From: Lysinibacillus contaminans
GTDB taxonomy: Bacteria > Bacillota > Bacilli > Bacillales_A > Planococcaceae
Assembly (NCBI RefSeq): GCF_001278945.1
Contig: NZ_LGRV01000003.1
Coordinates: 1,302,001 to 1,366,000, forward strand
Length of the DNA: 64,000 nucleotides
Direction of reading: 5' to 3'
Shown: piece by piece, positions 52,459-61,770 of the stretch
How the letters are laid out: every line of letters starts with the position of its first letter
Numbering within the stretch: the first letter of the stretch is position 1
The notes under the pieces: generated by a model
The model's database searches: none
What the model was told of the DNA's origin: nothing
What the model saw: only the letters and a program-made list of their open reading frames with translations
Position numbers and translations under genes: made by a program

Positions 52459-52523
52459 TACAGTCTCCCCCTTTTTCATAAAAACTGATCATTTCACCAG
52501 CAGAGCGAACGATATTTCCCCAA

Positions 52524-52740
52524 CAAAAAACTTCGTCTCTAATAAATATAGAGACGAAGTTATCCGCGGTACCACTCTGTTTAGCATGTAAGCTCACTTA
52601 GGCTATAACGGTAGCTGCCGTTCATGCTTACTAATTTCAGCACAAAAACTCCTGGACGAGTTCATGAATCGTTTGCGATGATTTTCACCTGCCATCATCT
52701 CTCTGCGAGTCAAACAATATTCATTACTACTTCCAATCAT
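52524..52740 (-). promoter_or_regulatory. T-box riboswitch
   Basis: On the minus strand the T-box core AGAGTGGTACCGCG (52578-52565) is followed by a terminator, stem AACTTCGTCTCT/AGAGACGAAGTT with U6 (52561-52524). Upstream, stem I is recognisable with AGTA and GAA of the specifier loop-E motif, an AGAGAG-GATGATGG-type distal region, and pairing TTGGA/TCCAG. The triplet after GAA is CTC, suggesting tRNA-Leu; the triplet call is uncertain. Confidence 0.88.
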
Positions 52741-52892
52741 TGTTAAATATTTCTTTATACACTAAATCAATTATCCCTTCACGTCAATACCTTTTAAGTA
52801 GTGCAAATACTACAATTTGGTTGAACAAGAAGGAAGTTGAACAAAGGTATATTAACGCTTATTAATCAGGCTATGCCTCTTAAAGTAGAGTA

Positions 52893-53786
52893 TTAACTAG
52901 ATGCTGTTTTTGATGGACTTACAAAATCTCCTTGTATGGGTTCAAGCTCATCCAAAAAGCGGATACGAATAGATTGTCCATTCAAGTAATCAGAGGAATT
53001 CATTACTTGAAAATGTAAATGCGCTTCCGATGAATTTCCTGAATTTCCACATAAGCCAATTAATTGTCCTTGTTTTACGACTTCTCCTTCATTTACAACA
53101 ATGGAATTTTGTTTTAAATGTGCAAGCATGCTATATTCATTATTTTTGTGCTCAATAATTACGCAATTGCCTTCAGGTTGACTTGAATTCATTTCGCAAG
53201 GTACATTATCTTTAATTCCCTCTAACACTTTCACGACCTTACCATCTTCTGGTGCTACAATATTTCGATTAAAAGCATAATAATTTTCATTTTCGTTTAT
53301 TGAGTCCTTGTAAGAATGACCATTTTTCATAATGACTAAATCATACGCATATCTTTGATTTTCATAGATATAATGATAGTTTAAAAATTCAATAGCACCT
53401 CCCCAAGTTACAAGCCATTTATCTGTTATTGGCATAATATATGTATTTTTCGTATAATTTCTATCACTTTCTGGATACGAAAAAAACGCTCCTAGGTATA
53501 TACCTAGGATTGTATTGCTATTATCAAAAGAAACACGGAGTTCTTTTTCTCTCTTATCATCCAACCATAAATATTGTGTTACATAATTATTTAAAGAGGT
53601 ACGACATTCTAAGCTATAGTACTCAATCCCACTATTAAAGGATGCTGCCATATCAGTGAATTGGTCAAGAGTAACGAGCTCTTGAAATTCTTCAGATGTT
53701 TGTCCATAAATCACTTGAAACTCACGATTTATAAATTTGTTCCCAAAGTTGTCAGGATTGATATATTCCTTCTGTTTTTCTTCCAT
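52893..53786 (-). CDS. M23-like peptidase with DUF3887-like domain
   Basis: 297 aa without signal peptide. N-terminal 130 residues resemble the DUF3887/SnoaL-like module (KFINREFQVIYGQTSEEFQELV). The M23 (LytM) fold follows: QRYAYDLVI, IVAPEDGKVVKV, GNCVIIEHKN, LAHLKQNSIVV, LCGNSGNSSEAHLHFQ. His256 and His258 form the HxH pair, Asp149 is present, but the first zinc-ligand His is Arg145. Activity is therefore uncertain. GAGGTG before the ATG. Confidence 0.82.
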   Translation of the reverse strand: MEEKQKEYINPDNFGNKFINREFQVIYGQTSEEFQELVTLDQFTDMAASFNSGIEYYSLECRTSLNNYVTQYLWLDDKREKELRVSFDNSNTILGIYLGAFFSYPESDRNYTKNTYIMPITDKWLVTWGGAIEFLNYHYIYENQRYAYDLVIMKNGHSYKDSINENENYYAFNRNIVAPEDGKVVKVLEGIKDNVPCEMNSSQPEGNCVIIEHKNNEYSMLAHLKQNSIVVNEGEVVKQGQLIGLCGNSGNSSEAHLHFQVMNSSDYLNGQSIRIRFLDELEPIQGDFVSPSKTASS

Positions 53787-54496
53787 TTAAAACACCTCAA
53801 CATTTAAAATTTTTTAATACTCACTTCATTTACTATTTTTATGTCAAAAAGTTTCATTTTACCAGTATTTTTTATCCAAACATAATACCTCCCATTTTCG
53901 TTTTAGGATCCATATGCCAGAGTACTAATCCTAGCATCGAATTTTTCAGTAAAGGGTTTTATGAAACATGTTTAATCCTACCAACGAAAAAATCCGAGAA
54001 CCATGAAGATTCTCGGATTTTTTCGTTATACAATTCCAATCTCGCCGCTACATAACAAATGTGTTTAATGAATTTGACAACACATAGATGTTAGTGGACT
54101 TTCGCTTCGCTATCTACGCTCACCCCTAGTTTTTACTTTTAGTTAGATTTGCGATAAAACCTTCTACTTTCAATATTTTTTCTTCTAAACTGTTCTTTTG
54201 TTACTAAATTAACTATGATATAGAAATACTACTCAGGTCATTGTGAGAACACAGAAAAAAGAAATATAATGAGTCAAAAAAATATCAAAAATATTCAATA
54301 TTTTAATACTTACAACTCATAATAAATCATTTTTTTATTATTTTACTATATTTCGTACAATTTTAGCTACTTATTGAACTAAATCAATAAATATTACAAA
54401 AATATCATTTTTGTTATATTTTTGATACCATATTGTTATATTAGAATGGTATTATATTACCTGCAAGTAAATAGTATTTAAGGGGAATATAACATC
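53787..54496. other. Long AT-rich intergenic region
   Basis: 710 bp. It holds a bidirectional terminator (53986-54025) and, close to the LysM gene, a very AT-rich block with an extended -10 (TGG followed by TATTAT, 54447-54455). No coding frame is supported. The long leader suggests complex control of the wall hydrolase gene. Confidence 0.45.
53986..54025. terminator. Bidirectional terminator
   Basis: Perfect stem AAAAAATCCGAGAA/TTCTCGGATTTTTT with a 9-nt loop, giving a U-run in both directions. Confidence 0.85.
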
Positions 54497-55489
54497 ATGA
54501 ATAAATGGACTTCAAAGATAGCAGCAATAACAGTAGGAACAACGGTCTTATTAACATCTGTTGGACAAGCTTCAGCAGCTTCATATACAGTAAAATCAGG
54601 CGATTCATTATCTAAAATAGCAAAAGAATATAATATTTCATATGAAACAATTATGAAGACAAACAATCTAACATCTACTTTAATTTTCCCTGGACAACAA
54701 TTAATTATCGGAAAAAACCAAACATCTAATACTCCAGCTCCAAGTTCTACGACTTCATATACAGTAAAATCTGGGGATACATTATCTAAAATCGGTAGTC
54801 AGTATGGTGTTTCATATCAAACATTAATGGAATGGAATAAATTGTCTTCAACTCTAATCCATATTGGACAGAAGCTAGTAGTTAAAGGTTCTACGACTTC
54901 AACAACAAATCCACCGTCGAATACATCTAGTTCAAGTAATACATCTACTTATATAGTAAAATCAGGCGATACATTATCTAAAATTGGTAGTAAATATGGC
55001 ATTTCGTATCAAACAATAATGAAATTAAATAATTTAACTTCTACAAAAATCTCAGTTGGGCAAAAATTAATTGTTAGTGGCTCAACAACATCAAAGCCAA
55101 CAGTAAAGCCAGATTCACCTAATTCTTCAGTAGGTAATACTATTGTTTCAATTGCAAAACAATATAAAGGCGTAAAATATGTTTTCGGTGGTTCATCACC
55201 AAGTGGCTTTGACTGCTCAGGTTTTATTTCTTATGTTTATAATAAAGCAGGTATTTCAACATCTCGTTTATCTGCAGCTGGTTACTATAACGCATCAACA
55301 CCTGTATCTACACCACAAATTGGCGACTTAGTATTCTTTAGCAATACATATAAATCCGGTGTTTCACATGTCGGTATATATATTGGCGGTAACCAAATGA
55401 TTTCTGCAAGTGGTTATTACGTTCAAATTAGTAATATCGACGGAGCATATTGGGAAGATCACTTCACAGGTTATGGTCGTTTAAACTAA
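54497..55489 (+). CDS. LysM-NlpC/P60 cell-wall hydrolase
   Basis: 330-aa secreted enzyme that cuts the peptide stem of peptidoglycan. Signal peptide to about Ala27 (GQASA-A). Three LysM wall-binding repeats (about 29-72, 87-130, 151-194; each YTVKSGD-L-KI), joined by Ser/Thr-rich linkers. NlpC/P60 domain from about 212 with Cys240 (FDCSGF) and His291 (SHVGIYIG). The third catalytic position, often His in MIHA, reads MISA here (Ser303). Layout equals B. subtilis LytE/LytF/CwlS D,L-endopeptidases. A terminator follows. Confidence 0.92.
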   Translation: MNKWTSKIAAITVGTTVLLTSVGQASAASYTVKSGDSLSKIAKEYNISYETIMKTNNLTSTLIFPGQQLIIGKNQTSNTPAPSSTTSYTVKSGDTLSKIGSQYGVSYQTLMEWNKLSSTLIHIGQKLVVKGSTTSTTNPPSNTSSSSNTSTYIVKSGDTLSKIGSKYGISYQTIMKLNNLTSTKISVGQKLIVSGSTTSKPTVKPDSPNSSVGNTIVSIAKQYKGVKYVFGGSSPSGFDCSGFISYVYNKAGISTSRLSAAGYYNASTPVSTPQIGDLVFFSNTYKSGVSHVGIYIGGNQMISASGYYVQISNIDGAYWEDHFTGYGRLN

Positions 55490-55506
55490 TTACTATCACA
55501 AACAAA

Positions 55507-55556
55507 AGGGGCTATCCCATGAGTTATAATGAATGACTCATGGGACAGCCTCTTGT
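55507..55556 (+). terminator. Terminator of LysM gene
   Basis: 18-bp stem (AGGGGCTATCCCATGAGT with ACTCATGGGACAGCCTCT, two mismatches) followed by a T-rich stretch, 17 bp after the stop codon. Confidence 0.8.
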
Positions 55557-55916
55557 TTATTTTTAATAAATCGCTGGGATGATATAGTTTATTGTTTATT
55601 TCTTCTAATATATAAACACTTCGAAAAAGCCACCTACACTCAGAATAAGTTAGATGTATGCCTAGATAAGACCAAGGGGAAATTAAAAATTCTTTATCCC
55701 TATCAAATTGTTTAATATAAAACACTTTTTATACAGAATGTAACAGATCACTATCTAATCAAAATGCTTATACTTAATTTACTCAGCTAAAGTAGATTAA
55801 TTTAGCCAAAAGCACTCAACATGGATGTTGTGAAAACGGACCTTCGTCACATTAATATCGAAGACTAATCTTCTCATTATCAAATTTTTATCAACGTTTG
55901 ATAATTTTTTCAGAAC
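55557..55916. other. Gene-free spacer
   Basis: About 360 bp. A minus-strand open frame crosses part of it and the preceding terminator, but has no ribosome site and no recognisable family. A hairpin TTATCAAA/TTTGATAA followed by T6 on the plus strand lies at 55877-55912, next to the stop of the converging lipoprotein gene. Confidence 0.4.
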
Positions 55917-56570
55917 TTAGTTAACTTCAATCTGTATTCTATTTGTATCAAGGTTTAATCGTTCTTTCAATTCATCAGTAATATTAAAGGAGAACAGTTC
56001 TCCTTCTTTCATATTTGTTGCTTGAAAACCTTGTCCTGTAACAACTGTGCCATCAGTCATCAATGGTGTCCAATTTGTAGTATCAAAATTTAATATTTGG
56101 TCAATATAGTTCTCACTAATTCTCCCTTTCTCTATCCATTCAGATGGTAAAAAATCAAAGCTCATACTTCTTTCCGATAATAAAATTTCCACATCCCCTT
56201 CTGGAATAGTCACCTTTCCATTTTCAGGAATATTTTCTCCATTAACTTTTAACTCATAAATTTACTGATTTCGAGAAAATTCCAACATTTCTTCATCTGA
56301 AAAATCCTCTATTATTTCTTTTATGACCGTCACTAAATATAGTTTTTCCTTATTCAGATATTCTGTTTGAATTTGTAATGCTTCTATTTCATTTGTGTAT
56401 TCTGAAATGCTTTGCTGCTCTTTATTTGTATCAATTTCAACTTCATCTATCGTACTTTTCGATTGCTGTAAATCACCATCATTTTCGCACCCTATTAATA
56501 TAGCACTAGTTAATAGACCCAATAATGCAATGATGTTAATTTTGCCTTTTTGAATTCGATTCTCTTTCAC
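55917..56570 (-). pseudogene. Lipoprotein gene split by in-frame TAA
   Basis: First part (56262-56570): GTG start after AGAGGG, signal peptide with lipobox ILIGC (Cys28), then a coiled segment (NEIEALQIQTEYLNKEKLYLV). TAA at 56262 follows Asn-Gln. The same frame goes on IYELKVNGENIPENGKV, TIPEGDVEILLSER and so on to 55917, a beta-rich domain with no further stop. One nonsense change thus separates anchor and domain. Without readthrough only a 102-aa lipoprotein is made. Family not recognised. Confidence 0.75.
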
Positions 56571-57246
56571 AATACCATTCCCTCTTTATGATCTATAAAT
56601 GATTGTTTAACCGAAAACAATCATTATTTCCTTTCTATGAAACCCCTGCGTTTGTTCAACAAGAAATTTAATACTATGATTTATATCGCACTAAAAATGG
56701 TAAATTAAAACATATTGTGATTTTAGTTGGCAGCCGTTTTGTCTGACTTTTTTTAAAAAATTATCACCAGTAATGAACTATCATAAAGATATTTCAAATC
56801 AGATGTGTTAATTAGGGAAATATTAGGTTGTTAATTCCCAAATAATTAGTAATATCCTAATTTAATACTAACGCATGATACTATATTTTCAGTTGATTGT
56901 AGCATAGTCCCAGAGAAAAGCTTCCTGAAGAAATACAAGCGAACCGAGCATCCCGTAGCAGAAATCAACTTCCCACATTAATAGCAATAGTGAAAATTGG
57001 TTAATCAACACGTCTGTATTTTTGCAGGCTAATCCTAAATTCTCTTTTGTAATATCTGTTTTTCTTGAACCAAGGTTCCTCATCATCAGCGCTGCCTTAA
57101 AACCCCCTACGTAATCTCCAATTTAGCTTTGACCATATTAAATACTTTCTTCATTTTCAGTTTTTACTATCCTACTTTTTATATTTCTTTGTATTCGTTC
57201 ATATTCAGTTCACAACTTCTTTATATACTCCTTTTGTAAACACGAA
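56571..57246. other. Long intergenic region
   Basis: 676 bp between the lipoprotein gene and the BmrA-like gene. A minus-strand frame at 56889-57086 (65 aa, with FSLLLLMWEVDFCYGMLGSLVFLQE-like hydrophobic part, no ribosome site) may be coding debris; I cannot assign it. The end of the region should hold the promoter of the ABC-RR-HK operon. No clear RNA gene. Confidence 0.4.
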
Positions 57247-57264
57247 TTGAAAGGAAGTATTAAC

Positions 57265-59010
57265 ATGAAAAAAGATAAAAAACAAAAAGGAATTGGTCAG
57301 TTTCTAAAATTGATTGTAGAAACGAAACCTTCTAAAATAATGATTAGTATAGCATTGCTACTTAGCTTAACAACAACAGGTGTTGGATTATTAGTGCCGC
57401 TATTCACCTCAAATCTTGTCAATGATTTTTCGATTAGCTCATTAAGTTCAAGTAATATCACTATCTTAGTTTTAGCGATTCTTGCACAAGCCTTAGCAAG
57501 CGGATTCTCTATCTATTTGTTAAATCGAATCGGTCAATATGTAGTTGCCAGTATTCGTGAAAAGCTATGGAAAAAGTTACTTGTATTACCTGTTAGTTAT
57601 TTTGACGAACATCCTTCGGGTGAAACCGTAAGTCGTATGACTAATGATACATCCGTCGTAAAAGAGTTAATCTCTGAGCATTTAGCAAACTTCATTTCTG
57701 GAACGATTTCCATTGTTGGCTCCATCATTGTCCTATTCGTTCTTGATTGGAAAATGACATCCATTATGTTTGTTGCTTTTCCTATTGCTGCTTTAATTCT
57801 AATACCTCTTGGTAAAACAATGTATAAAATTTCTAAAGGCTTGCAAGATGAAACAGCTACATTCACTGCAGTACTTCAACAAGTATTATCCGAAATTCGT
57901 CTTATGAAATCTTCAAATGCTGAACAAATTGAATACCAAAATGGGCAACAAAAAATTAACAACTTGTTTCACTTCGGCTTAAAAGAAGCAAAAGTCCAAT
58001 CAGTGCTTGGACCAATCATCAGCTTAGTCATGATGACTCTGCTTGTTCTATTACTAGGTTATGGCGGTATGCGCGTTTCTTCAGGTGCTTTAACTACAGG
58101 TGCATTAGTCGCTTTCATTATGTACTTGTTCCAAATCATAATGCCAATGGCGCAAATGGCTACTTTCTTTACCCATTTCCAAAAAGCAACTGGTGCAACA
58201 GAACGTATCATTACCATTTTAGAAGCTGCCGAAGAGCAAGATGCAACTGATGAAGTACAAAATATGAATGATCTCATCAAAGTGGAACATGTAAATTACA
58301 GCTACAATCATAAAGATCAAATATTAAAAGACATTACATTTAATGTAGAACCCGGTAAAGTAACGGCAATTGTTGGACCAAGTGGTAGCGGGAAAACAAC
58401 GCTCTTCTCTCTATTCGAACGATTCTATACGCCTAATGACGGCACGATTTCAATTGGTGGTAAAGCCATTCATGAGTTCTCTCTACAATCATGGCGAAGT
58501 CAAATTGGCTATGTATCACAAGAAAGCCCAATCGTTTCAGGCACAATTCGAGATAACATTACGTATGGTTTAGAGCGAGCTGTAACAGATGAAGAATTAA
58601 ATACCGTTGCAAAAATGGCTTATGCAGATCAGTTTATTGCTGACCTTCCAAATGGTTATAATACAGAAGTCGGTGAAAGAGGCATGAAACTCTCAGGAGG
58701 CCAAAGACAACGTATTGCGATTGCACGCGCCTTTTTAAGAAACCCTAAAATTCTAATGTTAGATGAAGCAACTTCTAGTCTTGATAGCAAATCCGAAAAA
58801 GTCGTCCAACAAGCGTTAAATGATTTAATGAAAGGCCGCACTACGATTGTCATTGCTCATCGTTTATCCACAATAATTGATTCAGATCAAATTATTTTTC
58901 TTGAAAAAGGATCGATTACTGGTATTGGAAGTCATTCAGAACTCTACAAATCACATGCGTTATATCATGAATTTGCAGATCAGCAATTACACACAATTGC
59001 AATAGCCTAA
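57265..59010 (+). CDS. BmrA-like homodimeric ABC multidrug exporter
   Basis: 581-aa half-transporter with six helices (about 25-310) and an ATPase domain (about 335-570). Walker A GPSGSGKTT, signature LSGGQRQR and Walker B ILMLDEATSSLD are all canonical, so it can work as a homodimer like B. subtilis BmrA/YvcC or LmrA. I chose the ATG at 57265, seven to eight bases after AAAGGAAG, over a TTG six codons upstream. It is followed by a two-component system 23 bp on, which probably senses the exported compound. Confidence 0.9.
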   Translation: MKKDKKQKGIGQFLKLIVETKPSKIMISIALLLSLTTTGVGLLVPLFTSNLVNDFSISSLSSSNITILVLAILAQALASGFSIYLLNRIGQYVVASIREKLWKKLLVLPVSYFDEHPSGETVSRMTNDTSVVKELISEHLANFISGTISIVGSIIVLFVLDWKMTSIMFVAFPIAALILIPLGKTMYKISKGLQDETATFTAVLQQVLSEIRLMKSSNAEQIEYQNGQQKINNLFHFGLKEAKVQSVLGPIISLVMMTLLVLLLGYGGMRVSSGALTTGALVAFIMYLFQIIMPMAQMATFFTHFQKATGATERIITILEAAEEQDATDEVQNMNDLIKVEHVNYSYNHKDQILKDITFNVEPGKVTAIVGPSGSGKTTLFSLFERFYTPNDGTISIGGKAIHEFSLQSWRSQIGYVSQESPIVSGTIRDNITYGLERAVTDEELNTVAKMAYADQFIADLPNGYNTEVGERGMKLSGGQRQRIAIARAFLRNPKILMLDEATSSLDSKSEKVVQQALNDLMKGRTTIVIAHRLSTIIDSDQIIFLEKGSITGIGSHSELYKSHALYHEFADQQLHTIAIA

Positions 59011-59033
59011 TTCATAGAAAGGAATGAATTTGC

Positions 59034-59708
59034 ATGACAAAACTATTAATTGTCGATGATGATGCACATATTCGAGAGCTACTACACCTCTTTTTGCAAC
59101 AGGAAGGCTTTGACCTTTATGAAGCATCTGATGGTGTCGAAGCAATGACTTTACTGGAAAAGGTGAAAGTAGACTTAGCAATTATCGATATTATGATGCC
59201 CAATATGGATGGATGGCAGCTATGTCAGGAAATTCGAGATTACAGTGATATTCCAATTTTAATGCTGACAGCTAAAGGAGAGACTTCTCAAAAAGTAAAA
59301 GGCTTCAGCCTTGGTGCAGATGATTATCTTGTTAAACCATTTGAACCCATCGAATTGGTAATGCGTGTGAAAGCATTATTAAAACGCTACAACATCGCCC
59401 TCTCTCAAACACTTAACATCGGTGAACTAAAAATGAATCGTAAAACGCACGAGATTGTCTTTAACGATACAGACTATACGATTCCACTAAAAGAATTTGA
59501 ATTGTTATTTAAACTTGGTAATTACCCTGGCAAAACTTTTTCTCGTGAACAATTAATTGAAGATATTTGGGGTTATGACTACGAAGGCGATGAACGTACC
59601 GTTGATGTTCATATAAAAAGATTGCGTGAAAAATTCCCAGAAGATGAATTTTCATTTCGTATTAAAACGATATGGGGTTTAGGCTACCGGTTGGAGCTGA
59701 TTGAATGA
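59034..59708 (+). CDS. OmpR-type response regulator (HssR-like)
   Basis: 224 aa. Receiver domain with Asp-Asp near residues 8-10, phospho-acceptor in IIDIMMPNMDG (Asp52 region), Lys in LVKPFEP; winged helix with WGYDYEGDERTVDVHIKRLREK. That last block and KALLKRYNI resemble HssR, the haem-stress regulator, though the neighbour here is a BmrA-type exporter and not HrtAB. GGAATG-type site before the ATG. Overlaps the kinase gene by 4 bp. Confidence 0.9.
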   Translation: MTKLLIVDDDAHIRELLHLFLQQEGFDLYEASDGVEAMTLLEKVKVDLAIIDIMMPNMDGWQLCQEIRDYSDIPILMLTAKGETSQKVKGFSLGADDYLVKPFEPIELVMRVKALLKRYNIALSQTLNIGELKMNRKTHEIVFNDTDYTIPLKEFELLFKLGNYPGKTFSREQLIEDIWGYDYEGDERTVDVHIKRLREKFPEDEFSFRIKTIWGLGYRLELIE

Positions 59709-60739
59709 TGAAGAGACCTATTGCAAAGCCAATACTAGGCGCATTGTTTTTCATACTGTTTAATGTTAGTAGTTTTTCAGCTGCTCACTTTTTAATAGAA
59801 CGTATCCCTATTCCAACTTCAAGCTACTTTCGCTTTATCTTTACAATCATCACAGGTTATTTATTCATGATGTTATTTGGAGTTATTATGCATTTGTTCA
59901 TGCCTAATAAGCGCAAAAATATCTATCTTGAAGTCGTTTCAGCATTACGCAAAATTGCAAGTGGTGATTTTAACGTCTATTTAGATTTTAAAATGGATGA
60001 ACGAAATGAAATTACAGAACTTGTCGATCAATTCAATCATATGGCAAAGCAATTACAACAAATGGAGGATATGCGTCAGGAATTCATTTCAAACGTTTCT
60101 CATGAAATTCAATCGCCATTAACTTCAATTATTGGTTTCACACAAGCATTGCAACACAAGCAGCTCTCAGAAGAACAACATCAGCATTATTTGAATATAA
60201 TCGAAACAGAAAGCCGCCGATTATCGAAACTAAGTGAAAATTTAATGAAGCTGACAACGCTTGAATCTGAAAATCACTCATTTGAAAAAAAGAATTATCC
60301 TCTTGATCAACAATTGCGCACAATTATTTTAGCGTGTGAACCGAACTGGACTATAAAAAAATTAGAATTCGACGTTCATTTAGACAAAGTCACCTTATTA
60401 GCTGATGAAGATTTAATGAGCCAAGTATGGACAAACCTCATTCATAATTGCATTAAATTCACGCCTGATCATGGTAAGATAACTATTCATTTGGAAAAAA
60501 AGGAGCATCAAGCTATTGTTACAATTTCAGATACTGGTATCGGTATTTCGGAAGCTGATCAGCTACACATTTTCGAACGTTTTTATAAAGCAGATCAGGC
60601 AAGAGTGCGTTCAAATAACGGAAGTGGTTTAGGTCTATCCATAGTGAAAAAAATTATTGATATGCATAATGGGACGATTACGGTTCAAAGTGAGATTGAC
60701 AAAGGAACGACATTCGTGATTAATTTACCAATAAATTAA
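59705..60739 (+). CDS. Sensor histidine kinase
   Basis: 344 aa, two transmembrane helices (about 10-30 and 40-64) with a very short loop, HAMP domain (LRKIASGDFNVYLDFKMDERNEITELVDQFNHMAKQL), His box FISNVSHEIQSPLTSIIGF, and a complete ATPase domain (NLIHNCIKFTPDHG; DTGIGI; GSGLGLSIVKK). Translationally coupled to its regulator through ATGA. The missing sensor domain suggests it reads the membrane or the ABC exporter itself. Confidence 0.9.
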   Translation: MMKRPIAKPILGALFFILFNVSSFSAAHFLIERIPIPTSSYFRFIFTIITGYLFMMLFGVIMHLFMPNKRKNIYLEVVSALRKIASGDFNVYLDFKMDERNEITELVDQFNHMAKQLQQMEDMRQEFISNVSHEIQSPLTSIIGFTQALQHKQLSEEQHQHYLNIIETESRRLSKLSENLMKLTTLESENHSFEKKNYPLDQQLRTIILACEPNWTIKKLEFDVHLDKVTLLADEDLMSQVWTNLIHNCIKFTPDHGKITIHLEKKEHQAIVTISDTGIGISEADQLHIFERFYKADQARVRSNNGSGLGLSIVKKIIDMHNGTITVQSEIDKGTTFVINLPIN

Positions 60740-60968
60740 CAATCTTCCGTTCGTTCTAGCATTACCGAATAAGAATTTCTAACAGCAGTCTTTATCTGGC
60801 ACAATAATAGTATTCTATTCCTCCAGGGAAAATAAATCTTATTCGATTATGTGAAAATTTACGGTGCAAGTCTTTAGTAAAACAAACAGGTCTCAAAATA
60901 TTGATTTATTAAAGTTATATAGAATTTTCAAAAGTATAAAAAGAATTAATCTTTCAATGTGGTATTCT
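60740..60968. other. Gene-free spacer
   Basis: About 230 bp after the kinase gene with no coding frame or recognised element; the operon terminator follows it. Confidence 0.35.
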
Positions 60969-61021
60969 CCCCTTAGGTAGACAGACTTTAAAAATCTGTT
61001 CCCTTAAGGGGGCATTTTTTG
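60969..61021 (+). terminator. Terminator of ABC-RR-HK operon
   Basis: Two-part stem, CCCCTTA/TAAGGGG and ACAGA/TCTGT, followed by GCATTTTTTG on the plus strand. Confidence 0.7.
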
Positions 61022-61046
61022 TCTGAAAAATCGAATTCAATAAAAT

Positions 61047-61415
61047 TCAAACTGATGGTTCTAGATAATAATTAGTGGGGTATTTGCAATGATTATTGTT
61101 AACATGTAGGTTGAATATTTTACCTATAGAAGCTGATAAGAAACAAATTACATCCGCTAGAGCTATCGGACAAATAATTCCTAGTGCTAGAAACTTATAA
61201 TTGTAAGTTTTAAATAAATCGTTCAACTCTGGATGTCGATTCTCCAAAAATGTTTTCATCTTATTACCCGCAAAACTCCTTGAAAATATATAAACCAAAG
61301 TTTCACTCAATACGATACCCACTGTTGATAATAATGAACCTTCGATTGAGCCGAAGTACACTCCTCCCAAAATCATAAGAGTTGTGCCTGGAAAAAAAAT
61401 AAAAGCCTAACGATC
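61047..61415 (-). pseudogene. TVP38/TMEM64 (DedA-like) protein remnant
   Basis: The minus strand gives FFPGTTLMILGGVYFGS, SLLSTVGIVLSETLVYIFSRSFAG and then ICPIALADVICFLSASIG, the VTT domain of SNARE-associated Golgi-type proteins. The N-terminal helices are missing, with a stop just before them, and near 61117 the frame shifts: the true continuation STYMLTIIIANTPLIII is in another frame. The missing 5' end lies where the GC-rich repeat (61455-61590) begins. Not functional. Confidence 0.78.
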
Positions 61416-61454
61416 CATAGTCCTAGTTTCACTAGGGAAAATCACGAACATTTC

Positions 61455-61590
61455 AGTGGAGCGGAAGGCGGCGACTCCAGCGGGAAAAGCAAACGAACCG
61501 AGACCCTGGACTGAGCGTAGCGAGGGAAGCGGCTCGGTGCTTGCCCGCGGAAAGCGTCCGCCTGTAGCGTAACGATGCGAACGATCATAA
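61455..61590. repeat. GC-rich Bacillales-type intergenic repeat
   Basis: About 135 bp much richer in G and C than its surroundings. It starts TGGAGCGGAAGGCGGCGACT and contains CAGCGGGAAAAGC, CCGAGACCCTGGACTGAGCG, GGAAGCGGCTCGG and GCCCGCGGAAAGCG before CCGCCTGTAGCG. The two ends are partly inverted (GCGGAAGGCGG and CCGCCTGTAGCG). Similar elements are scattered in Bacillus-related genomes. It may have truncated the TVP38-type gene. Confidence 0.75.
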
Positions 61591-61770
61591 TTTTTATCTT
61601 TGCAATGTTTGTATTTCTTGATGGAAATACGAATTATGAAATTGATTCATATATAAACAAATAATATCCAAATAGCAATATTGATAAATTTTTTCAATTT
61701 CTCCACTCCCCCAATGCTTTAGATATACACATCGTAGGAAATGAAAATTAAGCAATTCACTTTAAAATCA

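Noticed and set aside
55486..55725. 79-aa minus-strand frame opposite the LysM terminator
   Set aside because: It crosses the terminator hairpin, lacks a ribosome site and could not be linked to a family.
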